A program made the position numbers and the translations under genes. The notes beneath the pieces were generated by a model, which worked only from the letters and a program-made list of their open reading frames with translations, made no database searches and was not told where the DNA came from. This document shows, piece after piece, positions 1 to 10,665 of a stretch of 64,000 nt of DNA (position 1 is its first letter; each line of letters starts with the position of its first letter). The DNA comes from Aphidius gifuensis (lineage: Eukaryota; Arthropoda; Insecta; Hymenoptera; Braconidae): assembly GCF_014905175.1 (NCBI RefSeq), contig NC_057791.1:16062177-16126176 (forward strand), read 5' to 3'.

Positions 1-78
1 AAATATTTATATTATTATTTATTTATTGATAATCAAAAAAAAAAAATATATATATAGTTGTAAAATTTATATACTTAC

Positions 79-205
79 AGAAGAAGCAGATGATAATGGT
101 ACTTCTTTTGGATTACTTAATCTTTCAGGTTCACAAAAATAGCTCAATCCTTTTAAGGTTTCACAAACATCCCCTGCACTTTTAAAAAGGCTATAGAGAA
201 GACCT
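79..205 (-). pseudogene. LRR-family exon 3 fragment (left edge)
   Basis: On the - strand the translation carries the family motif VCETLKG and ends in SSAS at a GTAAG donor, as exon 3 of the intact LRR genes does. The similarity stops near 205, where the sequence becomes the upstream-type flank also seen at 33540-33660 (cacctca-agttgc). Only a fragment of one exon is in view, with no partner exons, so it is probably a relic. The gene could continue left of the window, but the break at 205 argues against it. Confidence 0.6.
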
Positions 206-539
206 GTTTTTGCACACCTCAGAGTTGCCAACCCAAGTATGCACAAAATATATATGAAAGACAATAATTTTGTAATCCATGCTTCTAATTTCTCTGGCAT
301 TACTCTGGGAAATTACTCTGGCATATGAAATTATATACTATTTTTCAACCCTTTCATTATATTTGACTATATTGTTGTATTCTCAACACAAACAAATTGA
401 AATTAATAAAAAAATATTTGTTAAATACCTTATTATTCTTTTTTTTGTTGTTAATTTTTTTGTTGAAAAATAAATATTATTTTTAAATTTATTATTTTGT
501 TATGAAATTCAACTGGCATGATAAAATTTATAATTTATG

Positions 540-870
540 ATTTTAATTATCATATAAATATCTAAACAAATTATTTCTCTTTTTTTTCACAAAGATTTTA
601 TAGTTTCTTCCAAAAGCAACATGTACTATCTCCATATCAATATAGGCAATTTTCTAAAAAAGACGTGTATTACGTTATTTCTCAATGACCCATTGTTTTC
701 ATCTAGATTTAAAGAAAAGAAAATAAATAACAACATTTCATTACATAAATTATTCGTTTACATTGTAAAAAATATCAATTAAATACATACATGGTTTTTG
801 TGAAAAATACCATTGTACTTGTTGAAATGTTTTTTAGAGTTTGCTGATTTTAAAATCAACGTATGATGCA
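540..870 (-). pseudogene. Third-family exon A and B fossils
   Basis: Reading the - strand there is an acceptor-like pyrimidine/AG before a codon run starting DE-NGSLRNNV and a later DMEIVHVAFGRNYK segment, then a decayed exon A piece near 790-870. The same blocks recur at 10370-10660, 14020-14300 and elsewhere in the array. Stops and frameshifts are present. The family is not recognised. Confidence 0.45.
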
Positions 871-877
871 CATGCTG

Positions 878-1500
878 TTGCAAACATCAATAGATAAATA
901 CCAGCACTACTCCAACTTGCACCTTCTTTAAATGTGTATATTTTATTCAATTAATAATTGTGTTAATATTAATAAAATATTGAATTTAAATATTCTATAA
1001 TCTGCCCATCGATTCAGTTGTTCCACCAGATATAATTGATCATGGTATGTTGGTGTGATACTTGATTATTATTCCCTTGAAAAATAAAAAAATATTGTCA
1101 TTTAACAATTTAACAATAACTAAGTTTAGAAGATGTGCTAATAAAAATGTTTTATATACCAGTGTTAATAATGTAAATGAAATAAACAATAAAAATTATT
1201 ATACCTACAACTTACACTTTTTATATCAACAGTTTAATCATCAGATGCCAGAGCTTCTCCTGGATTAACTTCAGTTTTATTTGTTATTATTGTACTTTAC
1301 ATCATCTAAAAATTTTTAATAAAAATCAGTTGTTTAATTGGAATGTGACATGTCACTTTTGATAGTTAAAATAATAAATAACAACAATTAAAAATTGCTA
1401 AAAATCCCGTTGTTATTGTTTGGGTCCAGGACAGCTGTTTTATATGATTTGAAGTTCGTACGAAACGTCGAGAGAAATCGAATAAATATACATATCAAGA
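878..1500 (+). promoter_or_regulatory. Array upstream module, copy 1 (now in front of an LRR gene)
   Basis: Block also found upstream of six of the seven MATH-BTB genes. Its most constant part (about 1428-1495) holds an E-box-like cagctg, the 10-bp palindrome TTCGTACGAA and acgtcga. In this copy homology ends just before an inverted repeat at 1502-1538, and an LRR gene rather than a MATH-BTB gene follows. A regulatory role is inferred from conservation and position. Confidence 0.55.
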
Positions 1501-1501
1501 C

Positions 1502-1538
1502 CATGGTAGAAATATACCAGAAGTATATTTCTACCATG
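1502..1538. repeat. Perfect 15-bp inverted repeat (hairpin)
   Basis: Arms 1502-1516 and 1524-1538 are exact reverse complements with a 7-base loop. It begins exactly where similarity to the other upstream modules stops, so it marks or caused a rearrangement breakpoint. Confidence 0.85.
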
Positions 1539-1649
1539 TTTAATACTACAATCCCAAGGCCATGCACCATCTATTCGTCTTGACTTCGGTGGTAAACAGA
1601 CGCCATTTATTATCATACTACACTCAATATCAGATTAACCTCAATTAAG

Positions 1650-1918
1650 ATGGAGACAGTCGAAATTAATACACAATGGCCTGATAAATTCATGTCAACT
1701 TCGCAACAAGAAGTGAGTATTTAATAATATGTTTTACATGGAATGAAACCAAGTAAATATATCTGTTGAATTCTTAGTTTTTATAATTAAATTAAATAAT
1801 AAATTATTTTATTTTATAGGTTGAAACAGCAACTGAAGTAAGTCCACATGGGCTTAAACGTAGTGCACGTGCTGTATCACCCATAACATCTGAAGATGAA
1901 TTTACAAGTGATAGTAGC

Positions 1919-1955
<37 letters not shown>

Positions 1956-3230
1956 TTGATTATAATGCTCTTTCACAGGAAGAGCTTATTCTTGTTCTTG
2001 AATTGGAAAAAGATTATGAAACAAGACTAAAGGAGAATGACGAGTATAAATTTGAAGAGCGTCAGACACGCATAAAGCACATGCAGTTTCTATTTGGTAC
2101 TCAACCAGAACTTGAAAAAAGTAATATAATCAAATTAATAGTATAATTTAAAATTAAAGAAATAACAAAATTGTATAATTAAATAATTATAATTTTTATT
2201 TATTTATTTTTTCAGTTGCCAAGGATTGGCAAAATAAGTTGATTGATTCAAATTTAACAAAATACTTATTTACTAATGCTACCAGGGATAGACGTAAAAC
2301 AAGCCTTGAAGATTTGAAATGTATTGTCAATCTCTGTGGAAGTAGCTTGACAACTCTGAATATTTATAAATATTGTTCTTCTTCAATAATGCCATTGATC
2401 AAGTCTAATTGTTTAAATCTTAAAGAACTGATCTTGCACTTTCACACAATAGAGGATCAAGATTTTGAAAATTGTTTTTCTAATATGCCTAAACTTAAAG
2501 TACTGATGATTCGATTAAAATGTGAAAATTTAACTATACCAATGACTTTAGCTAAGTCATTAGAACAAGTTTGTGAAACCTTGAAAACGTTTTCAATTCA
2601 GGATGAACTTTGCTCACCAGATTCATCAGTTTCAGTAAGTATACATTGTCACAACTGTAATTACAATTAAATAAATATATCATTATTTTTTTTTCATTCT
2701 CAATAAATAATAATAAATTATTTATCTTTCAGGTAATTTCTCCATCAACTGAAGCTTTAATGACTGTCATTGCTAATATGAAAAACATCAAACAGTTAAC
2801 TGTTAATTTAGATCCGCATGGTATTACAGATGAATTCTTGATAAATCTTGTCAAGAATGCTAAAAAAATAAACCATTTAAGTTTAAGGGGTACATATATT
2901 ACTGATGCGGGTATAATAGCACTTAATAATGCAGAACAATTAAAATACTTTAGTATTGACTTATTTAACGAAAAATCAGCAAATAAATTAATCACTGACC
3001 AATCACTTGAATGTCTATCCAACGAGAAATTAATACACTTGACTTTTTCACATTGCGTTAACGTCACTAATAAAGGAGTAATTGCAATTGCTAAAAAGTT
3101 ACCAAATTTGCGATCTTTGTTTGTTGGTAATACAAAAGTAACTGATGAAATTCGCAAAGAAATTGAAGAATTAAAAACATCTGGTAAAACAAATATATTC
3201 GTATTACCATTATGTGATAAGTGGCTATAA
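1650..3230 (+). CDS. Leucine-rich-repeat protein, array copy LRR-1
   Basis: Four exons: 1650-1712, 1820-2120, 2216-2634 and 2733-3230, all with GT-AG introns and consistent phases, giving 426 residues. The N-terminus METVEINTQW is shared with the copy at 17468-19032 (METAAIDTQW). Then comes an acidic stretch with about eleven Asp in a row, a charged helix, and a C-terminal half of LRR-type repeats (for example LKELILHF, LKVLMIRL, LRSLFVGN) like those of F-box/LRR proteins. No convincing F-box, signal peptide or membrane segment is seen. The array upstream module that normally precedes MATH-BTB genes lies in front of it. Its 3' flank (3250-3400) is repeated in inverted form at 5640-5770. Function unknown; protein recognition is an inference from the repeats. 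Confidence 0.8.
1916..1955 (+). repeat. GAT trinucleotide repeat inside LRR-1
   Basis: A run of about twelve GAT units encodes a poly-Asp tract in exon 2. The other two intact LRR copies lack it, so it expanded after duplication. Confidence 0.9.
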
Positions 3231-3430
3231 ATGGTCATAATAAGTGTTCATAAATCCATATACAGTAAACCAAAAGCCATGTTTCTCGGTATATAAAGCA
3301 GCTGGAAATACTGATAACGAGTAACATGTACAATATGCGTGTAGTTTTTGATCAACAAGTGGTTCAATTTTGTTTTAAAAAAATATTGTAAAACCATATT
3401 TGTTCATACAAGTTAATAACCATAAATTTT

Positions 3431-3770
3431 TTTAATATTAAAATTTAATGACTATATTATATTCTTTAATATTCACATGGTAACTTATAAAGTTTCAATG
3501 TAATACCTTAATAAACATAATAATTGATGATTTAATTTCAATGCGTTTACTTTTTTTTTCTTGGCATGATTTTTCATTTTTTCATTATGATTTTCCAATA
3601 ATTGACTGATAAAATATTGTTAATTATTTATATTTTATTTCAGGATTGTTTATTGTCTTTTCTATTTTTATTTAAAAAATATATAAAATAATTTTGATAA
3701 AACATATGAGCCATCTGGGCTGAGACTCAGTCCAGTTATTGTATTAGTGTGTTCTTCTTAATTTATTAAG
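3431..3770. other. A/T-rich gap with no gene seen
   Basis: Homopolymer-rich sequence between the 3' flank of LRR-1 and the first host-gene fragment. No coding or structural signal was found. Confidence 0.5.
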
Positions 3771-3868
3771 TACTGAATTTCTTCTTCAATCCCAGACTTT
3801 GATATCATTGTCGATACCACTAGATATTACTTGTTCTGCTGTACCATTGAATGTAGCAGATTTAACCT
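3715..3868 (-). pseudogene. SNRNP40: SNRNP40-like WD-repeat fragment
   Basis: On the - strand the sequence reads KVKSATFNGTAEQVISSGID then NDIKVWD, followed after a stop/frameshift by TITGLSLSPDGSY. This matches the WD-repeat pattern of the U5 snRNP 40 kDa protein, whose repeats carry the GIDNDIKVWD signature. The piece covers parts of only two WD blades and is broken just after KVWD, so it cannot make a propeller. It is the last of three host-gene pieces lying in the same orientation between two LRR copies. Assigned by recalled motif; moderately sure. Confidence 0.7.
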
Positions 3869-3879
3869 TGGGAAAAATA

Positions 3880-4503
3880 GAAATTAATTAATATACAGTC
3901 ATCAATTACAGTATACATTTTTTTATCAACAGCCTGATTTTGTCCTGTTTGATTTCCAGCTAATCCAGCTGACATTCCACCAAATGTTGTGCCAGAAGAA
4001 GTAACACCAAAAAACAGCTGACATTTGTTGAGCATTTTGAGCAAATGGATTACTAATTAATGGTGTTGATGTAAAAGCAAATAATGTACTTGGTGTACTA
4101 GCATAGCTGGTGCATTACCATAGCCTTGATTTGATGAAACACTTGTCAACACACTTGCTCCAGATCCAGAATTAACATCAACATTTTGACTGCCATAATA
4201 ATTATTATTATTACCAAATGTAGAAGTTAAATTAATTGATCCATCAAATGGACTTGGATTTGTCAGCATTGGTGATGTTGTATTTTGTTCATTGTTTTGA
4301 AATAAATTTTGTTGTTGTGGTGTTGTTGCAAGTGCAGCGAAACTATTTGTACTACCAGCTGATCCACCAAATGTATTTGATGTTGTTGTGCTTAATCCAT
4401 AAACACTATTTGTCATATTGAAATATGCTGGCTGTGCACCAAAGCCTTGATTTTGTTGAGCTAATGAAAATGTAGATGAATTACTAAATATACTAAATTC
4501 TTG
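3880..4503 (-). pseudogene. Fragment of a Q/N/F/G-rich protein (NPF and FGG motifs)
   Basis: The - strand encodes a low-complexity chain with many Q, N, S, F and G, including NTFGGSAG, NSFAALAT, NPSPFDG and, after a one-base frameshift near 4100, SNPFAQNAQ and TTFGGMSAG. Such composition occurs in Arf-GAP/AGFG-like, epsin-like and nucleoporin proteins; I cannot tell which is the source. The frameshift, the lack of a start and the truncated ends mark a pseudogene. It lies between the RIOK3 and SNRNP40 pieces in the same orientation. Confidence 0.6.
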
Positions 4504-4864
4504 GAAAATTTCCAATTGAACTTCGATAAACTTTTTTTTTTTTTTCAATAAACTTTTTGACGTGAATTGGATAATACTGTTTTTTTTTTGTTTGCTCTTA
4601 TAGTTGGACAATTTATTTAATTTTTTAAATTAAGAAAAAAAAAAAAAAGGATAATCCATTGTTAATTTTGATTTTGTGTTGTTTTTAAAAAACATATTTA
4701 ATAATAATAATTCTTCCAAAGTCTAATGTTATATATCAATAGGAATTATATTTTCTACAATATTTTTTTTTACTTTTAATTTAATAATCATTATCCTGCA
4801 GTTGAAATAATTTAAAATAAATATATTGATGAACAAGTTTTTTTTAGTTTTTTTTTTTTTTATG

Positions 4865-5530
4865 GAGATGTTTTTGGATGTGATCTGGTCTTGGCTTTTT
4901 CACGAGAACAATGAGCATAGCTATGATTGCGAAGACCATTGAACACTTGGTTATTTAATTTGACATCAAAACCAGCAGTATCACCAGTTCATATACCTGG
5001 TAGAAATTCAAGAACACGACATGCATATATTCTTGATGACATTAACATGTCATGATTTTTTACAATTTCAGATTCTTCATTTGCCTTTTGTAACGACATC
5101 TGGGTATTGAAGCATACTCCTTCTCAACACTCTGATAAACAAAAAAAAATTTATTTATTAAATTGAATTTGTTTTATTTTTTTTAACTTACAACATCTAC
5201 CTAGCAAATCTATCTAGGTCACGACTGTCATCATCAGCTGATGATTTTTCATCCTCTGGATCTAAACTTGGACATTGTCAATAATTTAAAATAGATATTC
5301 CAACTAAAAATAAAATAAAAACAATTTTTATTATTAAAGAAATTTTGTAATAGTAAAATAAAACTATCTTTTGATCTACCATTGTATTTTTCTTCAGTTT
5401 TTTTCAACATTAAATCATATTCTTGATTAAATTGCTTTTGCAATAATTGTGCAATAGCTGCATCGTCATTTGTGCCCTCCAATTCACAAATTAATTCTTC
5501 TGGAATTTCAGTAACATCTTGAATTATTTC
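4865..5530 (-). pseudogene. RIOK3: RIOK3-like kinase fragment, intron retained
   Basis: The - strand shows DDAAIAQLLQKQFNQEYDLM followed by KKTEEKYNGRSK, then a spacer reading LDPEDEKSS, a retained GT-AG type intron (about 5138-5190), and VKLNNQVFNGLRNHSYAHCS. These match the N-terminal region of the atypical protein kinase RIOK3. An in-frame TGA interrupts the second part just before TGDTAGFDV, and the whole kinase domain is missing. Because an intron is kept, this is a copied genomic piece rather than a retrocopy. Confidence 0.75.
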
Positions 5531-5639
5531 AGGCTCAATAATCTTTTTATATAAAATTATTTTAATTAATTCATTATATAATATAGTAATTAAATTTCAA
5601 TATTAAATAAATTTATGATTATTGATTTTTTTCAACAAA

Positions 5640-5770
5640 TATGTTTCACAATATTTTTTTAAAACAAAATTAAACCACTTGTTGATCAAAAATTACACGC
5701 ATATTATACATGTTACTCGTTACAGTATCGTCAGCTGCTTTATATACCGAAAAACATGGCTTTTGATTTA
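5640..5770 (-). repeat. Inverted copy of the LRR-1 3' flank
   Basis: The reverse complement closely resembles 3250-3400, including the run around ggtatataaagcagct and tgatcaacaagtgg. With the LRR copies it makes a tail-to-tail inverted repeat enclosing the host-gene fragments at 3715-5530. Confidence 0.8.
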
Positions 5771-5784
5771 CTGTATATGGAACA

Positions 5785-6608
5785 TCACTCTTCATAAGAA
5801 AATATAAGTAAATTTGTTTTACCAAATTTTTCTAGTTCAGCGATTTCTTTATCAATTTCACTAGTTACCTTTGAATTTTTAACATACAAAATACGTAAAT
5901 TTGGTAAGTTTTTAACGAGTGTAATTACTGCTTTATTAGTGACATTAACGCAATTTGATAAATTCAGCTTTAACAATTGTTTGTTAGATAGATATTGAAT
6001 TGATTCATCAGTGATGAGTTTATTTTCTGAGTTTGTTTTGAATAATTCAAGACTAAAGCAATTCAATTGTTCTGCATTATTAAGTGCTTTTATACCAGTA
6101 TCAGATATATTTGAACCATTTATTAATAAATACTTTAATTTTTTAGCATTATTGATAAGATTTATCAAGAATTCATTTGTAACACCACGATTAATATAAA
6201 GTGTTAATCTTTCAAGGTTTTTCATATTTAAAATTGTACTCTTCAAAGCTTCAGTTGATGGAGATAATACCTGAAAGATAAATTATTTATAATTATTTAT
6301 TGAGAATAAAAAAAAAATAATAATATATTTATTTAATTTTAATTATAGCTGTAACAATGTATACTTACTGAAACTGATGAATCTGGTGAGCAAAGTTCAT
6401 TTTGTTTTGATTCAAGTGAAATCAAAAACGTTTTCAAGGTTTCACAAACTTGTTCTAATGACTTAACCAAAGTCATTGGTAAAGTTGAATCTTCACATTC
6501 CAATCGAATGACCAGTTCTTCAAGATTAGGCATACTGGAAAAACAATTTTCAAAATGTTTACTATCAACTTTGTGAAAATTTAAATAAAGATTTTGAGAT
6601 TTGGACAA
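5785..6608 (-). pseudogene. LRR-family gene, 5'-truncated (LRR-psi2)
   Basis: The last exon (5785 to about 6273) and the 3' part of exon 3 (about 6369 to 6608) are preserved with the family splice sites. The last exon reads through intact (for example LKYLLING, LRILYVKN). Exon 3 breaks at about 6600: LIKSNCPNLK runs into a stop, and homology resumes in another frame as LYLNFHKVDS. Exons 1 and 2 are absent; the array upstream module starts at about 6660 instead. It is the inverted partner of LRR-1. A shortened protein from a later start cannot be excluded, but loss of the N-terminus makes a pseudogene more likely. Confidence 0.7.
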
Positions 6609-6659
6609 TTAGACTTAATCAATGGCATTAATGAAGAAGTACATGAATCATATATATCT

Positions 6660-7260
6660 AAACGTATGATGCACATGCTGTTGCAAACATCAATAAATAC
6701 CAGCACTACTCCAACTTGCACCTTCTTTAAATGTGTATATTTTATTCAATTAATAATTGTGTTAATATTAATAAAATATTGAATTTAAATATTCTATAAT
6801 CTGCCCATCGATTCAGTTGTTCCACCACATATAATTGATCATGGTATGTTGGTGTGATACTTGATTATTATTCCCTTGAAAAATAAAAAAATATTGTCAT
6901 TACCAGTATCAAGTACCAGTGCTAATAATGTAAATGAAATAAACAATAAAAATTATTATACAACTTACACTTTTTATATCAACAGTTTAATCATCAAATT
7001 TCTTCAGCTTTTTTTTTTTTCTTTTTTATTTGTTATTATTGTACTTTACATCATCTAATAATTTTTAATAATAATCAGGTGTTTAATGAGAATGTGACAT
7101 ACCACTTTTGATAGTTAAAATAATAAATAACAACAATTAAAAATTGCTAAAAATCCAGTTGTTATTGTTTGGGTCCAGGACAGCTGTTATTTATATGATT
7201 TGAAGTTCGTACGAAACGTCGATAAATCGAATAAATATATCAAGACTTGAGCAACATGAA
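6660..7260 (+). promoter_or_regulatory. Array upstream module, copy 2
   Basis: Closely matches 878-1500 in the same orientation and lies upstream of the MATH-BTB gene at 7721. It contains cagctg and TTCGTACGAA near 7180-7225. A second conserved part at about 7340-7450 has aacgcgtatataa and ATCGA motifs, a plausible core-promoter area. Confidence 0.6.
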
Positions 7261-7720
7261 AGTTATTTTAAAAAAATGCTGTGTTTGTTTATTTTTATTA
7301 AAAAATATTATTTTACAATAAATTTTTTTTTTTAATTATAGTGTTGTATATTGTCATCATAGTTATCAACGCGTATATAATAGGTTTATCGAACGATTTG
7401 TATAGATTTTTCGATTTATTGATTAGCATAATTAACGGTTTATCGACGATGGCGCGTCTGTAAGGGGATTCCCTGGGATTCTCATAATATGCATTGATAT
7501 ATGCATAATATATATACAACAATATACAACACCCATTGTGCCTAAACTGGCCTAAACTATACTACTGCCTACATATGTATTGATATGTATACGTACTTCC
7601 TAGTGGGAATCCCTCGTTTTTATCTTGCATTAGCCTGAGTTCAGTTGTTCAAATACGCAAATGCGATTTTGCCAAAAAAAAAAATTAACAGTCTGAAAAC
7701 GAATACTAATTAACACAATC

Positions 7721-8788
7721 ATGTCAGTAATTGTTAGATGTATCCAAAATCCTATCAAACTTATGGTGTTGAAACAAGATTATGTAACTGGTATGGAAAC
7801 TTGTGAATTTCAATATGATTGGACAATTAAAAACTTTAGACAGTCGATCGGAGAATCATTTGAAACACCAATTTTTTCATCTCATTATTCTGATTTTGAC
7901 TATAAGTGGGTTTTGAAAATAAAATCAAATTATATGTATAATAGCGTTAGTGATATATATATATTGGCTAGTCTACATCTTCAATCATTCAATAATACTT
8001 CACAATTACAAACAATATGTAAAATATCAATTAATAATGAAAAAGAAATGACTAAAGAATTTAATCTCAGTGAATGTCGAGGAACAATTTTCTGGGATCA
8101 TTATATACCAAAATCGTTAAGTCAAAGTGGATCAAATTTACCAAATGATGACCTTGAAATTTCTTGTACAATAATAATGTCAAAAAAACTAACAAATAAT
8201 AATTCTAATGAAATTTCAACATTTATTGCAACACCAAAACTGAGTACAGACTTGAAAGAACTTTTGTTAAATGAAAAATCAGCTGATGTTACCATTAAAG
8301 TGGGTCAAAAATCATTTCGTGCAATCAAAGGAATTCTTGGAGTACGTAGTCCTGTTTTTGCTGCAATGTTTGATCATGAACAATTCAAAGAAAATGAAAA
8401 AAATGAGGTTGTCATTGAAGATATTGAAGAAGATGTTTTTGAAGAATTTTTACATTATATTTATACTGATGAATCACCAAATGTTAAAAAAATGGCAATG
8501 GAACTACTTGCTGTTGCTGATAAATATCAGGTGAATTGTCTTAAAAATATTTGTGAAGAAGTAATTTGCAAAACGATAAATTTGGATAATGTTGCAAGTA
8601 TACTTGTTTTTTCTGATAAATATAATCTTGAGAAACTGTATAAAAAATGTTTGGAATTTATCAAAGAAAATTTACAAGCTGTTTTGTCAAATGAGACATT
8701 TCAAGTTTACAAAAAAAAACATCTTGAAGTTTTTGTAAGTGTTCTTGAGGAGCTGCTGTCGTCAGCCAAATCAGTTAATTATAGTTAA
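7721..8788 (+). CDS. MATH-BTB (SPOP-like) protein 1
   Basis: Single exon, 355 residues. A MATH (TRAF-like) domain starts at CEFQYDWTIKNF (about residue 27) and runs to about 155. A BTB/POZ domain (about 178-285) has the family core ADVTIKVGQKSFRAIKGIL, RSPVFAAMF and a FKE element at the place of the Cullin-3 contact motif of SPOP. A BACK-like tail follows. In known MATH-BTB proteins the MATH domain holds a substrate and the BTB domain dimerises and binds Cullin-3, so a ubiquitin-ligase adaptor role is inferred. The start sits in the context tactaattaacacaatcATG, shared by the other copies. By C-terminal wording (CKTINLDN, LQAVLSN) it is closest to copy 7. Confidence 0.9.
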   Translation: MSVIVRCIQNPIKLMVLKQDYVTGMETCEFQYDWTIKNFRQSIGESFETPIFSSHYSDFDYKWVLKIKSNYMYNSVSDIYILASLHLQSFNNTSQLQTICKISINNEKEMTKEFNLSECRGTIFWDHYIPKSLSQSGSNLPNDDLEISCTIIMSKKLTNNNSNEISTFIATPKLSTDLKELLLNEKSADVTIKVGQKSFRAIKGILGVRSPVFAAMFDHEQFKENEKNEVVIEDIEEDVFEEFLHYIYTDESPNVKKMAMELLAVADKYQVNCLKNICEEVICKTINLDNVASILVFSDKYNLEKLYKKCLEFIKENLQAVLSNETFQVYKKKHLEVFVSVLEELLSSAKSVNYS

Positions 8789-9119
8789 GTAAGTCATAAA
8801 ATAAAAAAATATTCATTGTTGTTTAGTTTAACAAAAAAAAAAATTAACAGTTTTTTATATATCATATTAACATTTTGAAATAACTTACTCAATTTCTTTC
8901 TATAAAACGCTAAAGTAATAAAAAAAAATATTAAAAAATAAATTTTTATCAACTGACTTATTTTTTTAAAAACCTTATTATATCCTTTTTCAGTTATTGA
9001 GTTTTTTTTATTTAAATAAATATTATTTTGATATGAAATTTAACTGTCATGTATTTATGAAAATTTTTAAATTCTATAATAATCATTATAAATACAAATA
9101 TTAAAAATGAAAAAGTAAA

Positions 9120-9560
9120 AACGTTTAATTATCTCCTTAGTATACCAAGATCTTCAGGTGTCACATGCATTCTTGAATTTAATTCTTGAACTGCATCTTA
9201 AATTTGTGTTAAATTTAATTGTGGTGCAATACTTGTTTCATCAATATATAAATATAGACCTATGTATATAGGCCAATAGCCCATGGACATGAAGCTACAC
9301 TTTCTAATAAATTTTTCCTCTTTTCTCACAAAAATCATGTTTTTTCAAAAGCAACATGTACAATCTCCATATCAATACAGACAATTTTATAAAAAAATAA
9401 AAACAATATTAATTTTTAAGGTGTCTTGAAAAAATTGTGGCATCAATTATTTGAAATATACATTGAAATATACATTTGTATAGTGATTGATGTATTTTTC
9501 CAATAATCTGATGCGTTTCTAAATAAACATGCAGCTTGATCCAAATCTTCTTTAAATCTT
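9120..9560 (-). pseudogene. Third-family exon C fossil
   Basis: The - strand contains DMEIVHVAFEKT, then SVASCPWA, YIDETSIAPQLNLTQ and finally MHVTPEDLGILRR before a stop, broken by stops and frame changes. The same blocks occur at 12990-13350, 16720-17080 and 35760-35960. The family is not recognised. Confidence 0.45.
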
Positions 9561-10130
9561 AATGAAAGTGAAGTCTAGTTTAAACAATAATTAGATTTAA
9601 TCAATGGCATAATTTGAGAAGAAGGATATTCATATAACTCAAGCTTCGTCAAATTATATCCACAGAGATTAATCAGATATTTTAAATCATCTTCTTTATT
9701 TTTAAATGATTCAGTGGTTACATTACTAAACTCATATGATGTAAAGCCTGAATCAACAAAATCATTGTCCCAATCTTTGCAAACTAAAAAAAATAAAAAT
9801 TATTATTATTAAATTATTGTGTAATTTTTTTTTTTTATTTAAAATTACTGTTAATTTGTATTGATATTTATTACTTACTTATTTCAAGTCTTGGTTGACT
9901 TGTGAATAGTGGCTTTTTATTAATTAATTTTTTTTAATTATTAATTGCAATTAAACCTTTATCCGTTATATTTGAAACACATACATCTAAATCTTTCAAA
10001 TTTTTAGAATTATCGATAAGATTTATAAAAAATTCATCTGTAAAACCATAATCCAATTTGATATATGCAGACTTGAGATTTTTCATATTACTAATGACAG
10101 TCATTAAAGCTTCGGTTTTTGGAGATAATA
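9560..10130 (-). pseudogene. Scrambled LRR-family pseudogene (LRR-psi3)
   Basis: Pieces of the LRR gene are present in the wrong order. Reading the - strand, the first half of the last exon (10130 to 9934, TEALMTVISNMKNL onward) comes before the end of exon 2 (about 9910-9880, PLFTSQPRLEI plus donor) and the start of exon 3 (from about 9785, CKDWDNDFVDSGF). Exon 3 breaks near 9585. Such an order cannot be spliced into the normal protein. Confidence 0.75.
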
Positions 10131-10369
10131 CCTGAAAATAATTGACTATATTGTTGTATTCTAAATATAAGCAAATTGAAATTAATAAAAAAATATTTTT
10201 TAAAAACCTTATTATCCTTTTTTTAGTTGTCAATTTTCTTGTTGAAAAATAAATATTATTTTTAAATTCATTATTTTGTTATAAAATTCAACTAGTTGTC
10301 ATGATAAAATTTAAAATTTATGATTATATAATTATCATATAAATATCTAAACAAATTTCTCGTTTTTTT

Positions 10370-10665
10370 CACAAAGATTTCATAGTTTCTTCTAACAGCA
10401 ACATGTACAATCTCCATATCAAAAGGCAATTTCCTAAAAAAGACGTATATATGTAGTACGTTATTTCTCAATGACCCATTGCTTTCATCTGGATTTAAAG
10501 AAAAAATAAATAAATAACAATATTGTATTATTATTACATGAACAATTTATTTACTATTTTAAATTTTATTGATTATATTGATATACATACCTAGCTTTTT
10601 TGTGGAGTATGGTACTTGTTGAAACGTTTTTTAGCGTTTGCTGATTTTAAAATCAATTAAATGTA
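10370..10665 (-). pseudogene. Third-family exon B and A fossils
   Basis: Exon A (about 10665-10590) ends ...STKKL at a GTATGT donor. Exon B (about 10500) starts with an AG acceptor and reads DESNGSLRNNVL. Exon A contains an in-frame stop in this copy. The phase (1) of donor and acceptor agrees, which supports a real ancestral intron. Confidence 0.5.

Noticed and set aside
1388..1583. Open frames on both strands in the upstream module of LRR-1
   Set aside because: They overlap each other, span the hairpin and are not conserved in the other module copies.
8271..8534. Overlapping frame inside MATH-BTB 1 (MKNQLMLPLKWVKNHF type), repeated inside six copies
   Set aside because: It is the +1 frame of a highly conserved BTB region. 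Its recurrence comes from conservation of the true frame, and it is Lys/Leu/Met-rich without domain features.
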